NCBI GenBank assembly: GCA_021776115.1
Contig: JAJFGN010000001.1
Location: 84,574 to 148,573 of the forward strand
Origin: Kiloniellaceae bacterium
Lineage (GTDB): Bacteria; Pseudomonadota; Alphaproteobacteria; Kiloniellales; J153
Direction of reading: 5' to 3'
DNA: 64,000 nucleotides
Shown: one piece after another, positions 36,740-46,477 of the stretch
Layout: each line of letters opens with the position of its first letter
Numbering within the stretch: position 1 is the stretch's first letter
Made by a program: the position numbers and the translations under genes
The notes under the pieces: generated by a model
What the model was told of the DNA's origin: nothing
Database searches by the model: none
Seen by the model: only the letters and a program-made list of their open reading frames with translations

Positions 36740-39700
36740 ATGACCCAAAGTTTCCGTTTGCCAGAAGGCGGTCTGATTGACCGGAGCCACCGACTCGGCT
36801 TTCGCTTCGACGGGCGCGATTACATGGGCTACGCTGGGGATACCTTGGCTTCCGCCCTGCTCGCCAACGGCGTCCACCTAGTCGGACGCAGCTATAAGTA
36901 CCACCGGCCACGCGGCATCCTCAGCGCCGGCGCGGAGGAACCGAACGCCCTTGTCCAGCTGGGCGAAGGCGCGCGCAGCGAACCGAACCTGCGCGCCACC
37001 CAGATCGACCTCTTCGACGGCTTGCGCGCGCGCTCGCAGAACCGCTGGCCGAGCCTGAACTTCGATATCGGCGCCTTGAACAACGGACTGTCGCGCTTCC
37101 TGCCGGCTGGATTTTATTACAAGACCTTCATGTGGCCGGCCTCGTTCTGGATGAAGTACGAATATATCATCCGCCACGCCGCTGGACTGGGCGAAGCGCC
37201 GCGGGAGCGGGACCCGGACCACTACGATAAGACCTTCGCGCATTGCGACGTGCTGGTGGTCGGCGCCGGTCCCGCCGGACTGGCCGCCGCCTTGGCGGCG
37301 GGGCGAAGCGGTGCCCGGGTTATTTTGGCTGAGCAAGACTCGATTTTGGGCGGCAGCCTGTGGAGCGGCAGCGGAGAGACGATCGGCGGCGAGCCGGTGC
37401 AGGAATGGATCGCCACGACACGGCGCGAGCTAGAGGGTATGGAGGAGGTCACGATCCTGACCCGCACCCTCGCCTACGGCTACTTCGATCACAACTTCGT
37501 CGCTTTGGTTGAGCGGGTGACCGATCACCTGAGCGACCGCCCGGCCGCGCTCCCACGCCAGCGCCTATGGAAACTGCGCGCCAAGCAAGTGGTGCTTGCC
37601 ACCGGTGCGATCGAGCGGCCGCTCGTCTTCGCCGACAACGACCGGCCAGGCATCATGTTGGCGGACGCGTGCCGCACCTACGTCAATCGTTTCGCCGTCC
37701 GGCCCGGGAAAAAGGCCGTCGTATTCACGAACAACGAAAGCGGCCACTTGGCCGCGCTCGACATGGCGGCAGCTGGGATCAATATCGCGGCCATCGTCGA
37801 CTTGCGCGAAGACCCGATGGGGTCGGCCAGCGAGCGGGCGGAAGCGGCCGGACTGCGCGTTGTGCCGGGCAGCGCCGTGGTCGGCACCGGGGGCCAGCGG
37901 CGCGTGAAGCAGGTGCATATCGCACGCCTGAACGCGGACGGCACTCAAGCCCTGGCCGCCGGTGAAACCCTGGATTGCGACGTCCTGGCCATGTCAGGGG
38001 GATGGAGCCCGACCTTGCATCTGTTCAGCCAATCGCGCGGCAAGGTGCGTTTCGATGCCGATCTTGGCTGCTTTGTACCCGGCGCCTCGGCCCAGGCGGA
38101 GCGCTCGGCAGGCGCGTGCAACGGGGCCTTTGGACTAAGCGATTGCCTGGCTCAAGGTTTTGCCGCCGGCAAGCAAGCGGTCAAGGACGCCGGCCTAAAG
38201 ATTGGCCGACAAGCCGGCGCTACGCCCCGCGCCGGGAATGACGATTTTCTGCCTGCCCGTTGGACCTGGGAGGTGCCCTCGGATAAGCCCAGCGGTCGTG
38301 CCGGCAAGGCCTTCGTGGATTTTCAGAACGATGTCACCGCGAACGATTTGAAATTGGCGCTGCGCGAAGGCTACCAATCGATCGAGCACGTCAAGCGCTA
38401 CACTGCCACCGGCATGGGAACGGACCAAGGCAAGACCGGCAACGTCAATGCCATCGGCATCGTCGCGGCGGCCCAGGGCCGGGAGATTCCCGATGTCGGC
38501 GTGACCACTTTTCGCCCCCCCTACACGCCCGTCACCTTTGGCGTTTTCGCCGGGCGCGACGTAGACGGCCTCTTGGACCCCAATCGCAAGACCCCGATCC
38601 ATTCCTGGCACGAGCAGGCTGGAGCCGTGTTCGAGGACGTTGGGCAGTGGAAACGGCCGTGGTATTTCCCGAAGGCCGGTGAATCCATGTCCCAAGCGGT
38701 CAAGCGCGAGGTCAAGGCGACACGTGAGTCGATCGGCATCATGGATGCCACGACCCTGGGCAAGATCGATATCCAGGGTAAGGACTCGGCCGAGTTCTTG
38801 AACCGGATCTATACCAACGCCTGGTCCAAGCTGGCGGTTGGGCGCTGCCGCTACGGTCTGATGTTGAACGAAGCGGGCATGGTGATAGATGACGGCGTGA
38901 CCGCGCGCCTGGACGACTTCCACTACCTGATGACTACGACCACCGGCAACGCGGCGCCGGTGTTGGCGCATCTCGAGGAATACCTGCAAACCGAGTGGCC
39001 GGACCTCGATGTACACTTGACCAGCGTCACCGAACAGTTTGCAACCGCCACCATCGCCGGGCCGAACGCGCGGGCTTTGTTGGCGGAACTGGCCGAGGGT
39101 ATCGACCTCGCGCCCCAAGCCCTTCCGCACATGTCGATCCGCGACGGCCGGGTCGCGGGAATCGATGCGCGTATCGCCCGTATCTCCTTCACCGGCGAGA
39201 TGAGCTATGAGATCAACGTCCCGGCCTCTTGCGGGTTAGCGCTTTGGCAAGCGCTCATGACCGCCGGGGCGAAGTACGGCATTACCCCCTACGGGACCGA
39301 GGCGATGCACGTGCTGCGCGCGGAAAAGGGGTTCATCATCGTCGGCCAGGAAACCGACGGCTCGGTAACACCCATCGACCTGGGTATGGACTGGATCGTT
39401 TCGAAAAAGAAGGACTTCGTCGGCAAGCGCTCGCTCACCCGGCCGGATATGATCAAGTCCGACCGCAAGCAACTTGTCGGCCTGCTGACCGACGACCCCA
39501 AGGAAATACTGGCCGAGGGCGCGCAATTGGTCGAGCGTGTGCTACCCGCGCCGCCGATGCCTATGATCGGCCACGTAACCTCCAGCTACGAAAGCCCCAA
39601 CCTTGGCCGCTCCATCGCCTTAGCCTTGATCAAGGGCGGACGCGCCCGCATGGGTCAAAAGGTGCAGGCCTCGCTGGCCAACGGCGGGACTATCGCCTGC

Positions 39701-39754
39701 ACCGTCACCGGCCCGGTGTTCCTCGATCCCGAAGGGACGCGACTCAATGATTGA
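36740..39754 (+). CDS. soxA: sarcosine oxidase alpha subunit
   Basis: 1004 aa; SYKYHRPRGILSAGAEEPNALVQLG; FAD-binding DVLVVGAGPAGLAAALAAGRSGARVILAEQD; GcvT-like C-terminus. Confidence 0.96.
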   Translation: MTQSFRLPEGGLIDRSHRLGFRFDGRDYMGYAGDTLASALLANGVHLVGRSYKYHRPRGILSAGAEEPNALVQLGEGARSEPNLRATQIDLFDGLRARSQNRWPSLNFDIGALNNGLSRFLPAGFYYKTFMWPASFWMKYEYIIRHAAGLGEAPRERDPDHYDKTFAHCDVLVVGAGPAGLAAALAAGRSGARVILAEQDSILGGSLWSGSGETIGGEPVQEWIATTRRELEGMEEVTILTRTLAYGYFDHNFVALVERVTDHLSDRPAALPRQRLWKLRAKQVVLATGAIERPLVFADNDRPGIMLADACRTYVNRFAVRPGKKAVVFTNNESGHLAALDMAAAGINIAAIVDLREDPMGSASERAEAAGLRVVPGSAVVGTGGQRRVKQVHIARLNADGTQALAAGETLDCDVLAMSGGWSPTLHLFSQSRGKVRFDADLGCFVPGASAQAERSAGACNGAFGLSDCLAQGFAAGKQAVKDAGLKIGRQAGATPRAGNDDFLPARWTWEVPSDKPSGRAGKAFVDFQNDVTANDLKLALREGYQSIEHVKRYTATGMGTDQGKTGNVNAIGIVAAAQGREIPDVGVTTFRPPYTPVTFGVFAGRDVDGLLDPNRKTPIHSWHEQAGAVFEDVGQWKRPWYFPKAGESMSQAVKREVKATRESIGIMDATTLGKIDIQGKDSAEFLNRIYTNAWSKLAVGRCRYGLMLNEAGMVIDDGVTARLDDFHYLMTTTTGNAAPVLAHLEEYLQTEWPDLDVHLTSVTEQFATATIAGPNARALLAELAEGIDLAPQALPHMSIRDGRVAGIDARIARISFTGEMSYEINVPASCGLALWQALMTAGAKYGITPYGTEAMHVLRAEKGFIIVGQETDGSVTPIDLGMDWIVSKKKDFVGKRSLTRPDMIKSDRKQLVGLLTDDPKEILAEGAQLVERVLPAPPMPMIGHVTSSYESPNLGRSIALALIKGGRARMGQKVQASLANGGTIACTVTGPVFLDPEGTRLND

Positions 39755-40379
39755 GAGATATCTGCGGCAAAGTCCGCTCGCCCATCTCGGTCTGAGCGGC
39801 CGGGGCCAAGATGACGGCGCGCCGGCCCAAGTCCGACTCGCCGAGCGGCCTTTTTCCGGCCTCGTAAACTTGCGCGGCCCGGGCGCCGACCAGACTTTCC
39901 TCGACGCCTTCGAAGCAGCCGCCGAGTATGCCCTGCCAACCGCGGCCGGCGCCAGCAGTGTCGGCGGCAATACGACCGCTCTGTGGCTGGGGCCAAGGGA
40001 GTGGGCGATCGTGGATGCGCGTGGCGAGCCAGATGCGGGGCCACGCATCGCTAGCCGTCTACGGGCGGCTTTGGCCGGATTTCCGGCAGCGGTTACGGAC
40101 ATTAGCGAGAGCCGCGCCTGCATCCAGATATCGGGCGCCAAGGCGCGCGCCACCCTACAGAAAGGCTGCCCGTTGGATCTACACCCTCGCGCGTTCCGCC
40201 AAGGACAATGCGCGCAAACCCGGCTGGCCAAGGCGAGCGTCCTGATACACCTGACCGCGGATGAATCGGCACAAGGGGGGCTTGCGTTCGACGTTTATGT
40301 CGCGCGCAGTTTCGCTGAGTATGTCTGGTTCTGGCTCGAAGACGCGGCGTGCGAATACGGTGCAAACGCAAAACTATAG
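39747..40379 (+). CDS. soxG: sarcosine oxidase gamma subunit
   Basis: RLAERPFSGLVNLRGPG... ALWLGPREWAIVD... DISESRACIQISGAKARATLQKGCPLDLHPRAF; last gene of soxBDAG. Confidence 0.92.
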   Translation: MIERYLRQSPLAHLGLSGRGQDDGAPAQVRLAERPFSGLVNLRGPGADQTFLDAFEAAAEYALPTAAGASSVGGNTTALWLGPREWAIVDARGEPDAGPRIASRLRAALAGFPAAVTDISESRACIQISGAKARATLQKGCPLDLHPRAFRQGQCAQTRLAKASVLIHLTADESAQGGLAFDVYVARSFAEYVWFWLEDAACEYGANAKL

Positions 40380-40403
40380 TAGGGGCTGGCGACTTTTTCC
40401 AAA

Positions 40404-41822
40404 TCACGTGCCGGTCGCGGCGATTCTCACGATACGCTCCGGCGGGAAACGTACAGTAACGGTCGTGCCGGTACCCAGATCGCTTTGAAGGTCCAGATAA
40501 CCACCGTGTAGGTCCACGAGCGACTTGGTCAAAGGCAGACCCAACCCGGTTCCTTCGTATTTTCGATCGAGCTGGCTGTCGATTTGGTGGAAGGGAATCA
40601 TCGCCTTGCAAATGTTCCCACGGGCGATGCCGATGCCTGTATCTGAGATTTGAACCACATACCCCTCGTCGGTGCGACCCCAGGCCCGAATCCTGACGTT
40701 ACCGCCAGCAGGCGTAAACTTCACGGCGTTGGATAAAAGATTGATCAGGATCTGCTTGAACATACGTGCGTCCGCCCGCAAGGGCGGCTGATCCTTGGCT
40801 ATATCGAAATCAAGCGTGATACTGGCTTCCCCCGCGCGCTCCCGCACCAGTGCAACGCAGGATTTGGCGGCCTGATAAACGTCAATCGTTTCCTCATGAA
40901 GATCGATTTTCCCGGCCTCGATCTTCGACAAATCCAGTATGTCGTTGATCAAAGAAAGAAGATGTGCGCCGGATAAGTTGATGTCGTTGATATATTGCAG
41001 GTATTTTGGGATCCCGATGGGGCCGAAGGTTTCGGACCGCATCACTTCGGAGAACCCGAGTATGGCGTTCAGGGGAGTCCGCAGCTCGTGGCTCATATTG
41101 GCGAGAAATTCCGATTTGGCGCGGTTGGCCAAGTTGGCTTCGTCCCGCGCCACTGCTAACACTTCGCTTAGATCGGCGAGCTGCTTGCTCTGCCGCTCCT
41201 GAGTCAGTCTTGCCGCTTCCAGGTCTTCGACTCGGTTCTTCAACACGGTCCTCGAGCGGGTTAGCTCGTCGAAGGCCTTGTTTAAGGCCCTCAAGGGAAG
41301 CGACCGCAAAACGATGAAAATACCGGACGCCAGACCGGCACCGAGCAGCGACACCCAGACTGTTGCGACGATGACCGGTTCCAAAGGCTCGGCGATCCTC
41401 ACGCGCCCAACCTCGTCACCATAGCTGAATACACTCGCGGTTTGAGACACGGTTGGGCCAAGCGGCATCGTGCCCCAGCTACCGAGAAGCGAGGCGTCAA
41501 CATTGAACAACTCATAGAAGCGCACGGCCTGCCGCTCCGGATCGAGGAGTGCCGCGTCCTGAAACCTATGCTCCGCGAGTTTCCATGTCTTCGGGTTCGC
41601 ATTGGCCATCGCGGAAAACCGGGTGGCGACAACTTTCGCGTTGGCCTCGACCCGCTCCATTTCGTAATAGTAGGCAGTGGAGAAAAATAGCAGTGGGATG
41701 ATAACGGCGGTAGCTACGGCAATACATGACGCGAAGGCCGTCACCGATTTCTTCAAGTTCGAGAGCTCGTCAAGTTCCGGATAACCGCCGATCGGCTCCG
41801 ATTTCACGTGATCACCCGCCAT
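40404..41822 (-). CDS. membrane sensor histidine kinase
   Basis: Two predicted TM segments; SEFLANMSHELRTPLNAILGFSEVM (H-box), ILINLLSNAVKFTPAGG (N-box), GTGLGLPLTKSLVDLHGG (G-box). No receiver domain. Confidence 0.93.
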   Translation of the reverse strand: MAGDHVKSEPIGGYPELDELSNLKKSVTAFASCIAVATAVIIPLLFFSTAYYYEMERVEANAKVVATRFSAMANANPKTWKLAEHRFQDAALLDPERQAVRFYELFNVDASLLGSWGTMPLGPTVSQTASVFSYGDEVGRVRIAEPLEPVIVATVWVSLLGAGLASGIFIVLRSLPLRALNKAFDELTRSRTVLKNRVEDLEAARLTQERQSKQLADLSEVLAVARDEANLANRAKSEFLANMSHELRTPLNAILGFSEVMRSETFGPIGIPKYLQYINDINLSGAHLLSLINDILDLSKIEAGKIDLHEETIDVYQAAKSCVALVRERAGEASITLDFDIAKDQPPLRADARMFKQILINLLSNAVKFTPAGGNVRIRAWGRTDEGYVVQISDTGIGIARGNICKAMIPFHQIDSQLDRKYEGTGLGLPLTKSLVDLHGGYLDLQSDLGTGTTVTVRFPPERIVRIAATGT

Positions 41823-42651
41823 CGGGCACCGCTATATTTCCAGTGCGCGCGAGGATTTCGGCGCCGGCCGGCGACCGAACGAAGCGAATGAAGTCCTTCG
41901 CGGTCCTGCTCAAATCGGGCCCAGTCACGATATAGAGCGTTTTCGACATGGAATAGGTGCCGTTGGCCAAGTTCTCTGTGGTCGGCGCCACACCGTCCAC
42001 GCTGACCGGCTTTAGATTGCGGCCCTCGGCCAGAACCGCTGTCAGAGTTGCTGTGGTTATAGAGCCGGGGGTTTTTTCCGCCCCAGACATCGCCTCCTGG
42101 TCTGTGACTGCAACGGGCATCCCAGGAATTGCGTGTACCTTCGCGATCGCAGCTTTCATGCCACCGATGTAACCGATCAATAGTTTGCTGTCGCCGTCCG
42201 ATTCAGGCCGAAGAATAGGGCGGATACGCGAACCGTCACTCCAAATTACGTGGTCGCCACTATAGATCGCAACCAACTCCTCTTGAGTTAGATTTGGATC
42301 AACCGGGGTGTTCGAGGTCACGAATATAAAGGGCGACTTAGCATACGCGCGTGCGCTTACGCCTGGCTGACGCTCCTTGTCCTTCAAAGGACGCGAACTC
42401 AACCCTATATCCAAGGCACTACTGGACGCACCACGGATGCCACCCTTGCTGCCCAGGCTGGCCAGAACCTCGATTTTGACGCCGGGGTTATCCCGCATAT
42501 AGGTGTGCGCCAAAACGTGCATGGCGCCCAAGGCCGCACCTGTGCCGCCTACCACGACCGTTGCGGCCCAGACTACCGCCGGAAACAAAGTGCTAAGGAT
42601 GGTGCCAAGAACTATCGATCGAGAGATGCGTTTCTTGGCCAGCTTTCGCAC
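41812..42651 (-). CDS. PstS-like periplasmic substrate-binding protein
   Basis: N-terminal signal sequence; TVVVGGTGAALGAMHVLAHTYMRDNPGVKIEVLASLGSKGGIRGASSSALDIGLSSRPLKDKE; overlaps the histidine kinase start. Confidence 0.8.
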   Translation of the reverse strand: MRKLAKKRISRSIVLGTILSTLFPAVVWAATVVVGGTGAALGAMHVLAHTYMRDNPGVKIEVLASLGSKGGIRGASSSALDIGLSSRPLKDKERQPGVSARAYAKSPFIFVTSNTPVDPNLTQEELVAIYSGDHVIWSDGSRIRPILRPESDGDSKLLIGYIGGMKAAIAKVHAIPGMPVAVTDQEAMSGAEKTPGSITTATLTAVLAEGRNLKPVSVDGVAPTTENLANGTYSMSKTLYIVTGPDLSRTAKDFIRFVRSPAGAEILARTGNIAVPDGG

Positions 42652-43145
42652 TGCTTAGTCTCCAAATCTCTGTGGCCCAACAAACCCCTAGCTTGCATGT
42701 CGAGGCGCTGCGGGCCCTGGGATTGGAAATTGACCTGGTATTAGGCAGCCCCTCTCAACCAAAGGCTGCACGTTAAGTATTATTATCTGCGATTTGTAAA
42801 CATAGGATTTAGCGTGACTGCTACGTACTCCCGAACTGGCTAAACCAAATCGGTGCTAAGTTACCAGTCCGTTAAGTTATTGGGCGCTCGTCCGGATTCT
42901 CAACCGCGGCGGACAGGCTCCCGCGCCTGCCTACCCCTGGACTACCCCCTGGGATCACGATCGCTTGAAGTGTGACGCCCGTCATACGCGCCGTGCCGCG
43001 CGAATGCCTAAATGAGTCGTCGACACCGGAAAGAAATAAATCGCAACAACATTTCTTTTGTTCGCAAGAAGTTCTTAACCATATAGCCGCACCCTTAGAT
43101 TGTACTGCTTTTCAGCACCAAATATTGCCACCACGAGGGTCCGCC

Positions 43146-45095
43146 ATGAACGTGCACAGTCCCGATGTCTTCGATCTCTTTGCCGAGATTTATAACCGTG
43201 AGCGGCAAGAGGAACTCAGCCTGCAAGAGTACCTGCTGGGTTGCCGCGAGGATCCCACGATGTACGCCTCCGCGCCGGAGCGCATGATCGCGGCCATCGG
43301 CGAAGCGAAGCTGATCGATACCAGTACCGAGGAGCGCTTGGGCCGGATTTTCATGAACCGGACGATAAAAGTGTACCCGGCGTTCAGCGAATTCTTCGGC
43401 ATGGAAGACACGATCGAGCGGATCGTCGGCTACTTTCGGTACGCGGCTCAGGGTTTGGAGGAGCGCAAGCAGATCCTCTACCTGTTGGGCCCGGTCGGCG
43501 GCGGCAAGTCATCCTTGGCGGAATGCTTGAAGCAACTCATCGAAGAACGGCCGATCTATGTCCTGAAAGCGGGCGACCAGATTAGTCCTCTATTCGAATC
43601 GCCCCTCGGTCTGTTTCATCCGCAACGTATGGCCGGACTCTTAGAAGAAAAATACGGGATCGCACAGCGGCGCTTGACCGGACTGATTTCCCCCTGGGCG
43701 ACCAAGCGCCTGGACGAGTTCGGCGGCGACATCTCGAAATTCAGTGTCGTGAAGATCATGCCGTCGAGGTTGCGCCAAATCGGCGTGGCCAAGACCGAGC
43801 CGGGCGATGAGAACAACCAAGACATCTCCGCCCTCGTGGGTAAGGTCGACATTCGCCAGCTGGAACATTATAGCCAGGCCGATCCGGACGCCTACAGTTA
43901 CAGCGGCGGCTTGAACCGCACCACGCAGGGCATGCTCGAATTCGTCGAGATGTTCAAGGCGCCGATCAAGGTCTTGCATCCGCTCCTGACCGCGACACAG
44001 GAAGGTAATTACCTGGGCACGGAGAATTTCGGCGCCTTCCCGTACCTGGGCACCATCTTGGCTCACTCCAATGAGGCTGAGTGGCAGCAGTTCAAGAGCA
44101 ATAAGAACAACGAGGCCTTCCTGGACCGCATTTGCGTGGTCAAGGTGCCCTATTGCCTGCGTTTCTCGGAAGAAAAAAGGATCTACGATAAACTGCTCCG
44201 CGATAGCGAGTTGGACGACAGCGGCTGCGCGCCGGAAGTCCTAGAGACTTTGAGCCGCTTCTGTGTCTCGACCCGGATGCACGAGCACGAGAACTCCCCG
44301 CTGCACACGAAGATGCGGGTATACGACGGCGAAAACCTGAAGGACGTCGACCCCAAGGCCAAATCGGTTCAGGAATATCGTGACACAGCCGGCGTCGACG
44401 AGGGTATGACGGGGGTCAGCACACGCTTCGCCTTCAAGGTGCTGTCCGAGACCTTCAACTACGATAACGAAGAGGTCGCCGCCGACCCGGTTCATCTGAT
44501 GTACATTCTGGAACAGTCGATTAAGCGCGAGCAGTTCGCTTCCGACGTGGAATCCACATACCTGGACTTCATCAAGTCCGAGTTGGCGCCGCGTTACGCT
44601 GAGTTCATCGGCCACGAAATCCAGAAGGCCTATCTCGAATCCTATACCGAATATGGCCAGAACCTTTTCGACCGCTACATCGCCTACGCCGACGCCTGGA
44701 TCGAGGACCAGGACTACAAGGATCCGGATACGGGTCAGGTCTTTGACCGGGAAATCCTGGACGCGGAGCTTTCCAAGATCGAAAAGCCGGCCGGCATCGC
44801 CAATCCCAAGGACTTCCGCAACGAGGTCGTCAAATTCTCGCTGCGCGCTCGGGCCAAGAATGCGGGCAAGAACCCATCCTGGACCAGCTATGAAAAACTG
44901 CGCGAGGTTATCGAGAAGCGCATGTTCAGCCAGGTCGAAGATCTGCTGCCTGTCATCAGTTTTGGCACCAAAAAGGACAGCGTGACCGACAAACAGCACC
45001 ACGAATTCCTGCGCCGCATGAAGCAGCGTGGCTATACCGAGCGGCAGGTTCGCCGTCTGGTCGAGTGGTACATGCGGGTTAACAAGGCCGGTTGA
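43146..45095 (+). CDS. prkA: PrkA family serine protein kinase (YeaG-like)
   Basis: LLGPVGGGKSSLAECLKQLIEERPIYVLKAG...LFHPQRMAGLLEEKYGI; conserved PrkA AAA domain; followed by DUF444 and SpoVR genes. Confidence 0.95.
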   Translation: MNVHSPDVFDLFAEIYNRERQEELSLQEYLLGCREDPTMYASAPERMIAAIGEAKLIDTSTEERLGRIFMNRTIKVYPAFSEFFGMEDTIERIVGYFRYAAQGLEERKQILYLLGPVGGGKSSLAECLKQLIEERPIYVLKAGDQISPLFESPLGLFHPQRMAGLLEEKYGIAQRRLTGLISPWATKRLDEFGGDISKFSVVKIMPSRLRQIGVAKTEPGDENNQDISALVGKVDIRQLEHYSQADPDAYSYSGGLNRTTQGMLEFVEMFKAPIKVLHPLLTATQEGNYLGTENFGAFPYLGTILAHSNEAEWQQFKSNKNNEAFLDRICVVKVPYCLRFSEEKRIYDKLLRDSELDDSGCAPEVLETLSRFCVSTRMHEHENSPLHTKMRVYDGENLKDVDPKAKSVQEYRDTAGVDEGMTGVSTRFAFKVLSETFNYDNEEVAADPVHLMYILEQSIKREQFASDVESTYLDFIKSELAPRYAEFIGHEIQKAYLESYTEYGQNLFDRYIAYADAWIEDQDYKDPDTGQVFDREILDAELSKIEKPAGIANPKDFRNEVVKFSLRARAKNAGKNPSWTSYEKLREVIEKRMFSQVEDLLPVISFGTKKDSVTDKQHHEFLRRMKQRGYTERQVRRLVEWYMRVNKAG

Positions 45096-45122
45096 GGACC
45101 ATAAAACGCACGTGAGAGCGGC

Positions 45123-46460
45123 ATGCCCAACTTCATTGACCGGCGCCTCAACCCCAAAGACAAGAGCCTAAGCAACCGCCAGCGCTTCTTGCGCCGGGCG
45201 CGGGCGCAGCTCAAGAACGTCATCAACCAATCCGTCAAGGATCGGGGGATCGCCGACGTGGACGGCCGTCAGGTTGTCAGCGTGCCCACCAGAGGCATCG
45301 GCGAACCCAGGTTTCAAAGTTCGTCCAAAGGCGGAAAACGCGACCAGGTTTTTACCGGCAACAAGGAGTTCTCGGCCGGGGACCGGTTGTCCAAACCCAA
45401 GCAGGGGGCTGGGAGCGGAGGCGGAAAAGATGCGGCCGACGGCGGCGAGGGAACGGACGATTTCGAGTTCACCCTGTCGCGCGAGGAATTCCTGGAACTG
45501 TTCTTCGAAGACCTGGAACTGCCGGACCTGGTGAAGACGAATCTGAAGGAAGTCATCGCCTTCAAGCCACGCCGCGCCGGATATACGGTTTCTGGGGCGC
45601 CGACCAATATCAATGTGTTGCGCACGATGCACAACAGCTTTAGCCGGCGTATCGCGCTCCACCGTCCCAAGCAACGGGATCTGGACGCGATCGTCGCGCA
45701 GATAGAAGAGCTTGAGCGCGGTTCCGACCAAGACGACACAGCCACCCAACGGATGGCCGAATTGCAGGAGGAGCTGACGCGGCTTCTACGCAAGCGCAAG
45801 GTCGTGCCCTTCATCGATCCGATTGACATCCGCTTCAACCGCTTCGAGCGTCAGGCGCTGCCCAACACCAAGGCGGTCATGTTCTGCCTCATGGATGTTT
45901 CGGGCTCCATGGGCGAGCGCGAAAAAGAACTGGCCAAGCGGTTCTTTATCCTTCTTCACCTCTTCCTCAAGCGCCGTTACGACAAGATCGACATCGTCTT
46001 CATCCGCCATACGCACGAGGCTCAGGAAGTCGACGAAGACACATTTTTCTATAGCCGGGAGACCGGCGGCACCGTCGTGAGTACGGCGCTGGAAGAGATG
46101 CTGCGCGTCGTCTACGAACGGTACCCTACGCAGGAGTGGAATATCTACGCCGCCCAGGCCTCCGATGGCGACAATTTCTCCGGTGACTCGGAAAAATGCG
46201 TCCGCATGCTTGACGAGATCGTCATGCCGTTGTGCCAGTATTACGCTTATGTCGAGATTTTGGACGATCGCGAAGCCGACATCTTCAAGTCATCCGACAA
46301 CGGAACTGCCTTGTGGCGCGCGTACCAGGAAGCCGGAAAAAGCTGGGACAATTTCCAGGCCAAGCGAATTTCTCGGCCCAGCGACATCTATCCGGTCTTT
46401 CGTGAGCTCTTTGCCAAGCAAAACAAGAGCGCGGATACGTCCGGCAAGGCGAGAGCCTGA
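45123..46460 (+). CDS. YeaH/YhbH family protein (DUF444, VWA-like)
   Basis: MPNFIDRRLNPKDKSLSNRQRFLRRARAQLK... AVMFCLMDVSGSMGEREKELAKRFFILLHLFLKRRYD. Confidence 0.95.
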   Translation: MPNFIDRRLNPKDKSLSNRQRFLRRARAQLKNVINQSVKDRGIADVDGRQVVSVPTRGIGEPRFQSSSKGGKRDQVFTGNKEFSAGDRLSKPKQGAGSGGGKDAADGGEGTDDFEFTLSREEFLELFFEDLELPDLVKTNLKEVIAFKPRRAGYTVSGAPTNINVLRTMHNSFSRRIALHRPKQRDLDAIVAQIEELERGSDQDDTATQRMAELQEELTRLLRKRKVVPFIDPIDIRFNRFERQALPNTKAVMFCLMDVSGSMGEREKELAKRFFILLHLFLKRRYDKIDIVFIRHTHEAQEVDEDTFFYSRETGGTVVSTALEEMLRVVYERYPTQEWNIYAAQASDGDNFSGDSEKCVRMLDEIVMPLCQYYAYVEILDDREADIFKSSDNGTALWRAYQEAGKSWDNFQAKRISRPSDIYPVFRELFAKQNKSADTSGKARA

Positions 46461-46477
46461 CCGGGGAGAAGGCGAGC

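Noticed and set aside
38195-39130. 311-aa minus-strand ORF opposite soxA
   Set aside because: Fully antisense to a well-supported sarcosine oxidase alpha subunit; no domain motif.
42652-43145. Sigma-54 (-24/-12) or EcfG-type promoter upstream of prkA
   Set aside because: By eye I found no clean TGGCAC-N5-TTGCA nor GGAAC-N16/17-GTT match; promoter mapping is needed.
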